From Streptomyces sp. ISL-87 (GTDB lineage: Bacteria; Actinomycetota; Actinomycetes; Streptomycetales; Streptomycetaceae), in the NCBI RefSeq assembly GCF_018614095.1, contig NZ_JAGGOY010000032.1:18120-82119 (forward strand): 64,000 bases of DNA. Reading direction: 5' to 3'. The notes under the pieces are model-generated. The model was not told where the DNA came from. It saw nothing but the letters and a program-made list of their open reading frames with translations, and ran no database searches. Every line of letters starts with the position of its first letter. The stretch's first letter is position 1. This document shows, piece by piece, positions 42,984 to 51,817 of this stretch. Both the position numbers and the translations under genes were made by a program.

Positions 42984-43355
42984 GTGCACGACGTGCGAGA
43001 GCCGCTGCCGCTGGCAGACGCGTCGGTGGACGCGGTCTTCGCACACATGCTGCTGTGCATGGCCCTGTCCACGAAGGAGATCCACGCCCCGACGGGCGAG
43101 GTCCGCCGGGTACTGAGGCCGGGAGGGGTGTTCGTGTACACGGTCCGGCACACCGGCGATGCCCACTACGGCACCGGTAGGGCGTACGGCAATGGCGACG
43201 ACATCTACGAGCACGGCGGCTTCGCCGTGCACTTCTTCCCACCCGACTTGGTGGACTCGCTCGCCCACGGGTGAACGCTGGAGGAGGTCCACGCGTTGAA
43301 GGAAGGCGATCTGCCCCGTCGCCTGTGGCGCGTTACCCAGACCCTGCCCCAGTAA
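42984..43355 (+). pseudogene. Methyltransferase remnant with Trp-to-stop change
   Basis: The frame reads VHDVREPLPLADASVDAVFAHMLLCMALSTKEIHAP, EVRRVLRPGGVFVYTVRHTGDAHYG and HFFPPDLVDSLAHG, the second half of a class I SAM methyltransferase (LPLADASVDAV and RRVLRPGG are its motifs). At 43272-43274 a TGA stands where relatives have TGG; the same frame then continues TLEEVHALKEGDLPRRLWRV and ends at TAA 43355. The SAM-binding first half is missing too. It is a dead gene. Confidence 0.75.
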
Positions 43356-43906
43356 CCACGCCGCTGGCACCCGCGGCAGTAACCCTGTCCGTTCACAAGG
43401 AGGGCTGGCAGCACTACGTGGCCCAGCTCGCGACCCGCGCCGAAGCGGCGACCCGGCTCCGATGCCTGGATGGGGCAGCCCGACCAGTGCCCGCCCCAGA
43501 AGGCGGCGTCCCGCAGAGTTCGCCGCCAGGCATGTTTCCGGGCGTAGCACGGGGCCCAGACCCGAGCGCGGCCGCCTGGCTTCGGCAGGCCTCGCGGCAG
43601 CCGTGCCTCAGCGCGCAACCGTGGCGGCGACCCGCGACCAGCGGCGTTCGCTGGCCGGCACATCTCGGTGACACGACAAGTGACCGCCGGTAGATAAGGG
43701 GGCCGGTCGACGGAGCGCCGGTCCCCTCCACCCTGCGAACACGGTCCGGCCGGCGGCTTGCAGCGGCGGCTTCGCATCGGGCCCGCAGGGTGGCCGGATC
43801 CACACGGGTCGGCCCGCTGGTTGTGGGTGCCGCCGCCATAGGAGGAGGGGTCATGCGGCCGTAACCTCCCGGAAACCACGCCCTTCGAGCCCCCCATGGA
43901 GAGTTC
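43356..43906. other. Intergenic stretch, no clear gene
   Basis: No frame on either strand has a recognisable domain. A short plus-strand piece (SVHKEGWQHYVAQLATRAEA near 43390-43450) resembles the last helix of an SRPBCC/AHSA1 protein and could be a remnant. The promoter of the esterase gene at 43907 must lie near the right end. Confidence 0.35.
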
Positions 43907-45499
43907 ATGAGGTCGTCACCCACTGCCCGGTTCCGCCGATTCGCAGCCGTCCTGCTGCTCGCGGGCGCGGCCCTGCTCGCGCCGGCGTCTCCAGCGGCCG
44001 CGGCCGCCCCCGTGGACGGTGAGATCAAGCCGTACACCATCGACGCCGTGTACAGCGCCGGGGTCTCTTCCGGGGGTTACATGGCCACCCAGCTCCACGT
44101 GGCCTATTCCGGTACGTTCAGCGGCTCCGCCGCGTTCGCCTCCGGCCCGTACTACTGTGCGCAGAACGACCTCAACAAGGCTCTCAACGCCTGTATGAAC
44201 ACCTCCCAGGATCTTCAGGCGAACACACTGGAGCAGACCGCCCGGGACTGGGCCGCCCAGGGCCTGATCGACCCGCTGGCCAACCTGTCCAGCGATCCCG
44301 TATACGCCTTCAGCGGCTCCAACGACTCGACCGTCAAGCGTCTGGTGGCGGACGCGCTGGCCGATTCCTACGGACGCTTCGGCTCGCAGGTGCTCTACAA
44401 CAAGAGCACGACCGCCGGCCATGCCTGGATCAGCCCGCTGGGCCCCAACTCCTGTACCGTGACGCAGAAGCCCTGGGTCAACAACTGCGGCATCGACGCC
44501 GAACGGGACCTCCTCACCCACCTGCTGGGGTCGGTCAGCACGCCGAGCGGCAGCCCCGGCGGCACCCTGACCCGGTTCGACCAGAACGCCTACGTCCCGG
44601 GCGGGAACGCAGCAGCCATCTCCATGAGCGACAAGGGCTTCTACTACACCCCGAAGGCTTGCGCGGACGGAGCCGTCTGCAAGCTGGTGGTGGCGCTGCA
44701 CGGATGCAAGCAGGGCTACGCGTACCAGGGCTTCGGCACCCAGTTCATCGACAACGCCTACCTCAACGAGTACGCCGACACCAACCAGCTGATCGTGCTC
44801 TACCCGCAGGCCATCGCCACCACCACCCTGGACAACCCCAACGGCTGCTGGAACTGGTGGGGCTACCTCGGCGACTCCGCCTACGCCCGGCACGGCGGCA
44901 AGCAGATCGAGACGATCATGGCGATGGTCCATGGTCTCAGCGGCGGGACTCCGCCGCCCGCCAAGAACGCGGTGACCATCGGGAGCACCGACGCCCAGGA
45001 CGGCTACCTCAAGGCCGCCGCGGACGAATCGGGCGCTGTCGTCGGCACGCTGGAGGACTCTTACGGCCTGGCGGTCGGCCGCGGCAGCGACGGCAAGTTC
45101 AACCGGACCGTGCTCTCCTTCGACACCTCGCAGATTCCCGCAGGCAAGGAGATCACCCGCGCCTACGTGACCGTCACCCGTAGCAGCAGCTCCGGTGACC
45201 CCTGGTCCAGCCCGCCCGGCAATCGCCTGCTCGTGGACACGCAAAGAGGGTGCTTCGGCGGCTGCGCCGTGGAGACCACCGACTGGGCCGCCACCCCCAC
45301 CGTGGCAGGCGCCGCCGAGATCGCCTCGTTCTCCTCGGGCAGCAAGGCGTCCACGGACCTGTCGGCAGGGGGGCTGTACGCGATCAACCGCACCGGCACC
45401 ACTCAGCTCCGGCTCCGCTTCGAGGGAAGCCAGATCTCGACGGCCTACCTCTTCGTCAACAAGGACACGCAGGCGACCCTCACGGTCGAGTACCGGTAA
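43907..45499 (+). CDS. Secreted PHB depolymerase-family esterase
   Basis: A 530-residue exported enzyme. A Sec signal peptide (residues 1-33, ending PAAAAA) precedes a catalytic domain with the lipase box GVSSGGYM near residue 55, VYAFSGSNDSTVK, HGCKQGYAYQGFG and GCWNWWGY, as in type 2 poly(3-hydroxybutyrate) depolymerases. Residues about 350-530 form a separate beta-sandwich with two Cys (FGGCAVE), similar to DNRLRE/CBM-like add-on domains. It should degrade extracellular polyester or short-chain esters. GGAGAG precedes the ATG and a terminator follows. Expression probably depends on extracellular substrate, but no regulator is adjacent. Confidence 0.9.
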   Translation: MRSSPTARFRRFAAVLLLAGAALLAPASPAAAAAPVDGEIKPYTIDAVYSAGVSSGGYMATQLHVAYSGTFSGSAAFASGPYYCAQNDLNKALNACMNTSQDLQANTLEQTARDWAAQGLIDPLANLSSDPVYAFSGSNDSTVKRLVADALADSYGRFGSQVLYNKSTTAGHAWISPLGPNSCTVTQKPWVNNCGIDAERDLLTHLLGSVSTPSGSPGGTLTRFDQNAYVPGGNAAAISMSDKGFYYTPKACADGAVCKLVVALHGCKQGYAYQGFGTQFIDNAYLNEYADTNQLIVLYPQAIATTTLDNPNGCWNWWGYLGDSAYARHGGKQIETIMAMVHGLSGGTPPPAKNAVTIGSTDAQDGYLKAAADESGAVVGTLEDSYGLAVGRGSDGKFNRTVLSFDTSQIPAGKEITRAYVTVTRSSSSGDPWSSPPGNRLLVDTQRGCFGGCAVETTDWAATPTVAGAAEIASFSSGSKASTDLSAGGLYAINRTGTTQLRLRFEGSQISTAYLFVNKDTQATLTVEYR

Positions 45500-45510
45500 C
45501 ACCTCGGCCG

Positions 45511-45552
45511 GGCCGCCCCCTCCGCGAATTCCGCGCGCTCGTAGGGGCGGCC
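45511..45552 (+). terminator. Terminator of the esterase gene
   Basis: Arms GGCCGCCCC and GGGGCGGCC around a 24-base loop, 11 bases after the stop codon. Confidence 0.6.
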
Positions 45553-45685
45553 ACGGGTACCCGAACTCCGCCGAGGGCCGGGGCCGCATAGGCGGAGATC
45601 GCCCAGCCGCCGCCTGATGCCGCGTGCCGCCTCGCGGCCCCGGCTCTGATCAGCTACTCAGCGCTCGCGGCGTCGACGTGTCCGG

Positions 45686-45988
45686 CTATCCGTCGGACAG
45701 CAGCCGGCCGAAGACCTGCTCACCCAGGTCCTGTGCGCGCCGCCTGCCGATGATCTCGCCTCGCATAGCGGGGTGCCGGCCCGCCCAGGTGTGGGCGGAA
45801 TCCGGACCGGCGAAGAAGTTCAGCGCGTCGCAGCAGTCCAGGGCGGCAGTGCCGTAGCACCCGCGACGGCCGACAAAGACGACGGCCGCGGCCGGCTCCC
45901 AGTCGGCGGCCGAGCCCGTGACGGTGACCCTGACACGCTCCCCGGTCTCCGGGTCCGCGGACGAGATAACCGCGTCCTTCCCGAGCAT
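45686..45988 (-). pseudogene. C-terminal part of an alkylmercury lyase-like protein
   Basis: An open frame of 100 residues reads DPETGERVRVTVTG, LDCCDALNFFAGPDSAHTWAGRHP and GEIIGRRRAQDLGEQVFGRLL. The C-x-x-x-N-F-F and H-T-W motifs are those of the C-terminal half of MerB-like organomercury lyases, including one active-site Cys pair position. About 100 N-terminal residues are missing and an IS21 fragment begins just beyond its upstream edge. It cannot work as an enzyme. Confidence 0.7.
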
Positions 45989-45992
45989 CGCG

Positions 45993-46257
45993 GGGATACG
46001 CGGCGATCAGGCGCGACCACCGCAGCGGCATGAAGATCCGAGAGATCGAGCGCAAGTGCAACGTGTTGTGGCGGACCGTCCGCAAGGCCGTGGACTCGGT
46101 CTGCCCGGAGCCGCGGAAGCAGTTGTCGCCACGGCCGACCGCGCTGGACCCGTACAAGCCGTTCATCGACGAGATGTTGCGGACGGACCTGGACGCGCCG
46201 CGCAAACAGCGGCAGACGATCACACGGATCTTCCACCGCTTGCGGCCGATGCTGTGA
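45993..46257 (+). pseudogene. IS21-family IstA transposase stump
   Basis: The frame reads YAAIRRDHRSGMKIREIERKCNVLWRTVRKAVDS, PRPTALDPYKPFIDEMLRTDLDAPRKQRQT, then RIFHRL, the N-terminal helix-turn-helix of an IS21 IstA. The DDE domain and IstB are absent. Both ends abut other truncated genes, so the IS has been deleted through. Confidence 0.85.
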
Positions 46258-46314
46258 CGGACGTACAGAAATGGTGCACTCCCGGATCGTGTGGCAAGCG
46301 CGACCCTGCCCGGG

Positions 46315-46490
46315 TCAGCCGTCGGCCGTGCCGCCGGTCAGCAGCAGCTCCGCCAAGGGCGTACGCGCGTGGTGCACCGAACGGCCCGTGCGGGTGGTGG
46401 TGAGGAGACCAGCGGCACGTAGCGCCGAGGCGTGGGCTGAGGCCGTGGCGTTGCTGACGCCGATACGCCGCGCCAGTCCCGTGGTCAGGG
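46315..46490 (-). pseudogene. ArsR-like regulator, C-terminal stump
   Basis: About 55 residues read TTGLARRIGVSNATASAHASALRAAGLLTTTRTGRSVHHARTPLAELLL, a winged-helix recognition helix and wing of the ArsR family. The N-terminal half is missing where the pucR gene ends (46485), which suggests a deletion fused the two. Confidence 0.65.
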
Positions 46491-48002
46491 CAATCGGTCG
46501 CACAGGTGAGCCGCCCGTAGCGCGAGCCACACCTCGGTGAGGTCGGCTGTCGATGACAGGTTCTTGCCGCTGAGTCCGGCGAACCGGCGCAGGCGGTAGA
46601 GCAGGGTGTTGGGGTGGATGTGGAGTGCGCGCGCCGCCTCCTCGGTGGACCGGTCCCGCTCCAGCCAGGTCAGTGTCGAGAGGAGCAGTGCGCTGCCGTG
46701 CTCGGTGTCGTACCGCAGCACCGGGCCGAGCACTTGGTCCACCAGCCCGTGCAGGACGGAGGGGTCGTCGTGTAGCCAGCGTTCCGTCATGTCGTCGCTG
46801 AACACCACCATGGATTCGCCCGAGGCACCCGCCCGCCGGAGCGCCAGAACGGCTTCGCGGCGGGCGAGGCCCAGGGTGGCGCCGGGAGTGAAGGGGCGTG
46901 AGACGCCGGCTCTGGTGCGGGGCACGGCTGTGAGGGTGGAGCGGGCGTCGGGGGAGTCGGCGAGGAGCACGTACAGCCCATCGCGGCGGCGCAGCACCAG
47001 GTGGGGAACGGCAGAGTCGTCAAGGGCCTGCACCACCGCCGCGTCGTCGAGCGGTCCGTCGTCCGCTCCGTCGAGGACGGCGAGGAGGGTGGCCGCGTCG
47101 GCGGGGAATCCCAGCCGGGTGAGGTGCCGGCGGGCGGTGTCCGGGTCCAGGGCGACCTGGAGGAGTTCCGCGAGCGTCTCCGCCCCCTGGCGGCGAAGCG
47201 TCTCACGCTCGTGGCGCACCATGGACACCTGCAGTGCCGCGACGGTCGCTATGTGCTGGACGACACCGAGGCCGGCCGGTACCACGCCTTCCGCTCTCCG
47301 GTCACCCTGCCGTTCCAGGGCCAGCAGGTATCCGGCGGGTCTGCCGGGCGCTGGTACGGGCAGGACGTAGCCACCGGGGACGGTCGGGGCGGGGTCGGCT
47401 GAGTCGGGCAGCAGCGCTGCGTGCCGCGCGGCGGGAACGGGTACGCCTGGCAGCAGGGGGCCTCCGGCGGGCGTGCACAGGTAGAGCGAGTAGCCGGACA
47501 GCCGCTCCAGCCTGCGGAAGAGTTCCGCGGCGGTGAGGTCCTCGGCGGCGAGCCAGCGCAGGGCACCGAAGACCTGGAGCTGTGCACCCAGTTGACGCCG
47601 GGCGTCGGCCTGCAGGGCGGCGGCCACCTCCTGGGCCACGGCGATGAAGGGCACCTGCAAGGGCAACTCAAGCACCGGCAGGGACCGTTCCTCGGCCGTG
47701 GACAGGAACTCCTGCCGCAACGGGGGAACGTGGAGGTGGGCGGAGAGGGCGAGCGCGGACACGCCGGCGTCGGCCAGCCGCTCGACGTAGGCGCGCTGCC
47801 GGACGGCGGTCCGGGGGATCGCAATACCCGTCGTCATGATCAGCTCCGCGCCGAGGAGCCACGGGGAGGGATCCTCCAGCTCGCTCACGTGCGCCCATGA
47901 CACAGGCCGGTGCAGCCCGTCCTCACCGGCCAGGACGCGAAGCTGGAGGCCGGGGGAACGCACGAGGTCGTGGACCCGGAGGGCGGCTGTCGGTGCTGTC
48001 AT
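46485..48002 (-). CDS. PucR-family transcriptional regulator
   Basis: A 505-residue regulator. The N-terminal PucR domain (LVRSPGLQLRVLAGEDGLHRPVSWAHVSELEDPSPWL) binds a ligand, a GGDEF-like CdaR domain sits at about 290-410, and the C-terminal helix-turn-helix (LTWLERDRSTEEAARALHIHPNTLLYRLRRF) binds DNA. PucR proteins control purine and allantoin use or other nutrient operons. The ATG at 48002 is chosen because the N-terminal domain then begins at once. It is divergent from an NCS1 permease gene 150 bp away, its likely target. Confidence 0.92.
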   Translation of the reverse strand: MTAPTAALRVHDLVRSPGLQLRVLAGEDGLHRPVSWAHVSELEDPSPWLLGAELIMTTGIAIPRTAVRQRAYVERLADAGVSALALSAHLHVPPLRQEFLSTAEERSLPVLELPLQVPFIAVAQEVAAALQADARRQLGAQLQVFGALRWLAAEDLTAAELFRRLERLSGYSLYLCTPAGGPLLPGVPVPAARHAALLPDSADPAPTVPGGYVLPVPAPGRPAGYLLALERQGDRRAEGVVPAGLGVVQHIATVAALQVSMVRHERETLRRQGAETLAELLQVALDPDTARRHLTRLGFPADAATLLAVLDGADDGPLDDAAVVQALDDSAVPHLVLRRRDGLYVLLADSPDARSTLTAVPRTRAGVSRPFTPGATLGLARREAVLALRRAGASGESMVVFSDDMTERWLHDDPSVLHGLVDQVLGPVLRYDTEHGSALLLSTLTWLERDRSTEEAARALHIHPNTLLYRLRRFAGLSGKNLSSTADLTEVWLALRAAHLCDRLP

Positions 48003-48152
48003 CGCGCACATGCTGCATCGTGGCGCCCCACAAAGGAAGGGGTCGAGTTTGAGCGTTGCACAATTGCCGCCCGGCTCACGGTGACCGCACACTCAGGCCC
48101 TCCGGTTCCGGGTCGTGGTGTCCCGGAGTGAACGGCAACGGGAGGGTCCATA

Positions 48153-49709
48153 GTGATCCGGACTGACCAGCGCTCAAATACCCTGCACAGCGGCGCGGAT
48201 GTCATCGAAAGCCTCTCCATCCAGCACGTCCCCTTCGCCGAACGGCACGGCAAGCTGTGGAAACAGGGCCCCTTCTGGTTCCAGGGGAACTTCCAGCCCT
48301 TCACCCTGTCCCTCGGCTTCATCGGCCCCGGGCTCGGCCTGTCCATCGGATGGACGGTACTGGCCAGTGCACTCGGGCTCGTGGTGGGCACCTTCTTCAT
48401 GGCGTTCCACGCCAGCCAGGGCCCGCAGCTAGGACTACCCCAGATGATCCAGTCCCGGGGCCAGTTCGGCTACCGGGGGGTGATCGTGCCCCTGGCGGCA
48501 ACGCTGTTCACCTTCGTCGGCTTCAACATCGTCGACACGATCATCATCGACAACGGTCTGAACGCCGTGTTCGGCTGGGACGTCACCGCCGTCGGGGTCG
48601 GCATCACCGTCGCCGCGGTGGTCCTGGCCGTGTACGGACACGACTGGCTCCACCGGGCGTTCCAGGTGCTCTTCTGGTGCTCGGCCCCGTGCTGGCTGAT
48701 GTTGTCGATCGGCATCCTCAGCGGCCGGGTGACCGGCCCCGCCGACGCCGCCCCGGTTGCCGGCGGCTTCACGCTGGTCGCCTTCATGGTGCAGTTCACC
48801 GCCGCCGCCGGCTACAACATCTCGTACGCCCCGTACGTCTCCGACTACTCGCGCTATCTGCCGCGCGACACCCCGACGTCCCGCATCGTCGCCTCCGTCT
48901 TCGGCGGCGCCGCGGGTTCGCCGATGTGGCTCATCCCCATCGGCGCCTGGATGGCCGCCACCCTCGGTGTGAACGACCCGCTGGCCGGCACACGCGACGC
49001 CGGGGACCAGGTGGTGGGCGGCCTGGGCGCCGTCCTGACCGTACTGTCGGTGCTCGCGCTGGTGGCGACCATGGGGCTCAATGCCTACAGCGGCATGCTC
49101 ACGGTCCTCACCGGAATCGACTCGGTCCGCCCGCTCCGCCCCGGCCGCCGGGCCCGGGTGCTGACCATCGTCGGCCTCGCCGTCGTCTGGTGCGCCGTGG
49201 GCCTGGGCGTCTCGGCCGACTTCTCCACCGCCTTGGGCAACGCCCTGCTGCTCATGCTGTACCTGCTCATCCCGTGGACCGCGGTGAATCTGGTCGACTA
49301 CTTCTTCGTCCGGCGCGGCCACTACGCCATCACCCACCTCTTCCGCACCGACGGCATCTACGGCACTTGGGCCTGGCGCGGTCTGCTGGCCTACGGCACG
49401 GGCCTGCTTCTGATGGTGCCGTTCATGGTGATGGGCCCCTTCACCGGGCCCGTCGCCCAGGCCCTCGGCGGGGTCGACGTGGCGTTCGTGGTCGGGCTCG
49501 CCGTTTCCGGGACCCTGTACTACGCCCTGACGCGCGGGATGGACCTCTCGGCGGAGGAACCCGCGGTGGCCGCCAGCGAGCGTGAACTCGCCCAGCGGGA
49601 ACCGGCGGCCGCCGACGCCGCGCCGCTCCCGGCGCAGGTCGCCGGCAGCCGAACGGCTTCGGCGGACGGGCTCCCGCCCGTGGAGGGCCTCCCGGCGGTG
49701 GACCGATGA
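48153..49709 (+). CDS. NCS1 purine/cytosine-type permease
   Basis: A 518-residue transporter with about 12 membrane helices. Motifs of the cytosine-permease branch include IQHVPFAERHGKLWKQGPFWFQGNFQPFT, IQSRGQFGYRG, and ISYAPYVSDYSRYLP. It should import a nucleobase, hydantoin or related compound with Na+ or H+. GGGAGGG lies 8 bases before the GTG. It faces the PucR gene and overlaps the NTF2-like gene, so PucR, permease and NTF2-like protein form one functional unit. Confidence 0.93.
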   Translation: MIRTDQRSNTLHSGADVIESLSIQHVPFAERHGKLWKQGPFWFQGNFQPFTLSLGFIGPGLGLSIGWTVLASALGLVVGTFFMAFHASQGPQLGLPQMIQSRGQFGYRGVIVPLAATLFTFVGFNIVDTIIIDNGLNAVFGWDVTAVGVGITVAAVVLAVYGHDWLHRAFQVLFWCSAPCWLMLSIGILSGRVTGPADAAPVAGGFTLVAFMVQFTAAAGYNISYAPYVSDYSRYLPRDTPTSRIVASVFGGAAGSPMWLIPIGAWMAATLGVNDPLAGTRDAGDQVVGGLGAVLTVLSVLALVATMGLNAYSGMLTVLTGIDSVRPLRPGRRARVLTIVGLAVVWCAVGLGVSADFSTALGNALLLMLYLLIPWTAVNLVDYFFVRRGHYAITHLFRTDGIYGTWAWRGLLAYGTGLLLMVPFMVMGPFTGPVAQALGGVDVAFVVGLAVSGTLYYALTRGMDLSAEEPAVAASERELAQREPAAADAAPLPAQVAGSRTASADGLPPVEGLPAVDR

Positions 49710-50107
49710 GCGCCGACGCCGAAGCCGAGGTACGGGCCGCCGCCGCCGACCTGGTGGCCGCCTTCGCCGCCCACGACACGGACCGCTACTTCGCGGCCAT
49801 CGCCGAGGACGCCACATTCCTCTTCCCCACGCACCCCGGCCTCCTCGCCACCCGAGCCGCTTACGAGGCCGCGTGGCGTGCCTGGGAGCTGGACGGGTTC
49901 CGCGTGCTGGGCTGCCGTACGGACGACACCGAGGTACGCGTCGTCGCCGACGGCCTGGCCCTGCTGACCCACCGGGTGCACACCCGCCTCGCCGCGAAGG
50001 ACGCCGCCGACGGCGAAGAAGTGCGGGAGCGGGAGACCGTCGTCTTCCGGCGGTTCTCGGACGGGCGCTGGCTCGTCGTCCACGAACACCTCTCGCCCGA
50101 GCCGTGA
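49706..50107 (+). CDS. NTF2-like (SnoaL/DUF4440) protein
   Basis: A 133-residue protein with the NTF2 fold: AAAADLVAAFAAHDTDRYFAAIAEDATFLFPTHPGLL at the start and VVFRRFSDGRWLVVHEHLS at the end. The start overlaps the permease stop by 4 bases. Such proteins are either small enzymes or binding proteins; with a permease and PucR it may process the imported compound. Confidence 0.87.
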   Translation: MSADAEAEVRAAAADLVAAFAAHDTDRYFAAIAEDATFLFPTHPGLLATRAAYEAAWRAWELDGFRVLGCRTDDTEVRVVADGLALLTHRVHTRLAAKDAADGEEVRERETVVFRRFSDGRWLVVHEHLSPEP

Positions 50108-50193
50108 TACCGGCTCCCCGACTCGGTCGGGAGGGCAGGCCACGGGCACCGCGCCCGGGCCACACGGCATCATCCACCACAGGAAGGACAGTC

Positions 50194-51009
50194 ATGAGAC
50201 GCACAGCACGGAGCGGACGCACGGCCCGCACCTGGATCGCCGCGGCGGCGATGGCACTCGGCGCGCTGCTGGCCACCGGCACCGGCCCGGCCTCGGCCAC
50301 CGACGGCCCGACGGATCTGCTACCCGCCCTCGAACCGCTCCAGCGGGAACTCGCGGACAACGATCTGGTCCGTGAGCCCGTCACCGGCATCACCTGGCTC
50401 CGCTTCACCGGCGCGCCCGCGAACCTCGGCACCGGCGCACTGGAGGTAACCGGGCGGCGCACCAGGGAGGAGGCGGCCGCCGCCACTCCCGGAAACAATG
50501 TGTTGCCTGCCTACCAGCGGATCACCCACTCTGACGGTTCCTCCTACGAGGTGCCCGTCGGGCAGATGACGTACCACGACGCGCACAAGCACTTCCACAT
50601 GGAAGGCATCTCCCGCTACCGGCTCATCAACGCCGCCGGCCAGGTGGTGCGGGAGTCGCCGAAGGTGGCGTTCTGCCTGGTCGACCTGGAGATCGCGGAC
50701 TCCACGCTCCCCGGCACCCCGGTCAACCCCGTCTACAGCTCCTGTTCGCACAACGCCAACGCGACGTCCCTGACGATGGGCATCTCCGTCGGCTGGGCGG
50801 ACGTGTACGCCAAGGATCTGGTCGGGCAGTCCTTCGACGTCAGCGCGCTGATGAATCTCCCGCCGCAGGAATACACGCTGGAGATGACGACGAACCCGCT
50901 CGGCGTCCTGCACGAGTCCAACCGGACCGCCCCCAGGACCACATCCGTGAACGTCACGATCGGCCAGGGAGTACCGGTGGGGGTCGGCGGCCCGCGTCCG
51001 GGCGCCTGA
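50194..51009 (+). CDS. Lysyl oxidase family secreted copper protein
   Basis: A 271-residue secreted protein. The Sec signal ends near TGPASA (residue 36). The lysyl-oxidase domain is recognised by YHDAHKHFHMEGISRYRLIN, whose clustered histidines would bind copper, and by MGISVGWADVYAKDLVGQSFDVS and FCLVDLEIAD. Cys residues in FCLVD and YSSCSHN could pair. The bacterial family is thought to oxidise lysines or act in cross-linking; many bacterial versions are uncharacterised. AGGAAGG precedes the ATG and a strong terminator follows. Confidence 0.9.
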   Translation: MRRTARSGRTARTWIAAAAMALGALLATGTGPASATDGPTDLLPALEPLQRELADNDLVREPVTGITWLRFTGAPANLGTGALEVTGRRTREEAAAATPGNNVLPAYQRITHSDGSSYEVPVGQMTYHDAHKHFHMEGISRYRLINAAGQVVRESPKVAFCLVDLEIADSTLPGTPVNPVYSSCSHNANATSLTMGISVGWADVYAKDLVGQSFDVSALMNLPPQEYTLEMTTNPLGVLHESNRTAPRTTSVNVTIGQGVPVGVGGPRPGA

Positions 51010-51034
51010 CCGGAGCTGCATCCGGCATACAGCG

Positions 51035-51075
51035 AACCGTCCCTACGCGAAGCCGACTTCCGCGTAGGGACGGTT
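51035..51075 (+). terminator. Strong terminator after the lysyl oxidase gene
   Basis: Perfect 15-base arms AACCGTCCCTACGCG and CGCGTAGGGACGGTT with an 11-base loop, 25 bases after the stop. Confidence 0.85.
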
Positions 51076-51190
51076 GTCCCGATGCCGCCAAGCCGGCGGA
51101 TTACGTACGTAGTACGTCAACGCAGTCGATGTCGCCGTCCCGCTGGTGCGGCGCCATTAGCTACATCGACACTGGGAGGACTGGCTTTAG

Positions 51191-51443
51191 CTGACCACCG
51201 TGATCGACATCGCATCCCGCCGCCTGATCGGCCTGATCGGCCTGATCGGCTGGGCCACCGCAGACTACCTGGGCTCCCTGGCCGCCGACGCCCTCACAGC
51301 CGCCTGCCACCAACGCCGGCCCGGTCGTCTTGCATCCCGGCTGGCCAGCCAATACACCAGCCACGAATACGCGCGCCTCGCCGCCGCCCACAACATCCCG
51401 CTCGCCGTCGGGCGCACCGGCGTGTGCCGGGACCTCGGACCCG
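51191..51443 (+). pseudogene. IS3-family transposase (OrfB) remnant
   Basis: The frame reads TTVIDIASRRLIG, WATADYLGS, LAADALTAACHQRRP, SQYTSHEYARLAAAHNIPLAVGRTGV, the rve core of an IS3 OrfB (V-x-D-x-x-S-R). It is decayed: a 9-base unit CCTGATCGG stands three times in tandem (51224-51250) giving LIGLIGLIG, several bases are missing before SQYTSHEY, and both ends are gone. Confidence 0.8.
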
Positions 51444-51479
51444 ACGCCCGTTGTCCTGCTCGTGCTGGCCTGAAGAACA

Positions 51480-51740
51480 GCCAGAGACGGCCTTCCGTAC
51501 AGAGCCTTGCTCAGTGCGGCCAAGGACGGCGCGCCATCACCTTTACCGTCGCGGTCGCGGTAGGTGCGGCACGACAGGCTTGGGACAGCACCCACGACGG
51601 CGAACGGGTCGATGCCGTCAAGGAGAATCGTGGGGGAGCCGGTCATACCCCAGCGCACGGCGTCGGCCTCCTCGCGTACCTCGACCCGTTCCACCTGTGC
51701 GATCCGCCCGGCCAGCGCGGCGGTGATCTGCACGATCCTC
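51480..51740 (-). pseudogene. Thioredoxin-like protein fragment (mercury-type companion)
   Basis: The minus-strand frame reads ITAALAGRIAQVERVEVREEADAVRWGMTGSPTILLDGIDPFAVVG and PSLSCRTYRDRDGKGDGAPSLAALSKALYG. The G-S-P-T-I-L-x-D-G-x-D-P-F and S-C-R-x-Y patterns belong to thioredoxin-like proteins that often accompany MerB-like lyases in actinomycetes. The N-terminal Cys region is missing. It may be the other half of the locus from which the lyase stump at 45686 came. Confidence 0.6.
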
Positions 51741-51817
51741 ACCCGGCGGGACGTACGGTGCGTGCCGATCGCGCTGGTCGTCGGCACGCTGCTGTCCCTC
51801 GTGAACCAGGGCGGGCG

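Noticed and set aside
43372..43693. Plus-strand frame as a 100-residue gene
   Set aside because: Apart from a short SRPBCC-like piece the translation is random and ribosome sites are missing.
48257..49585. A 442-residue His/Arg-rich frame inside the permease gene
   Set aside because: Out-of-frame shadow of a permease with about 12 clear membrane helices.
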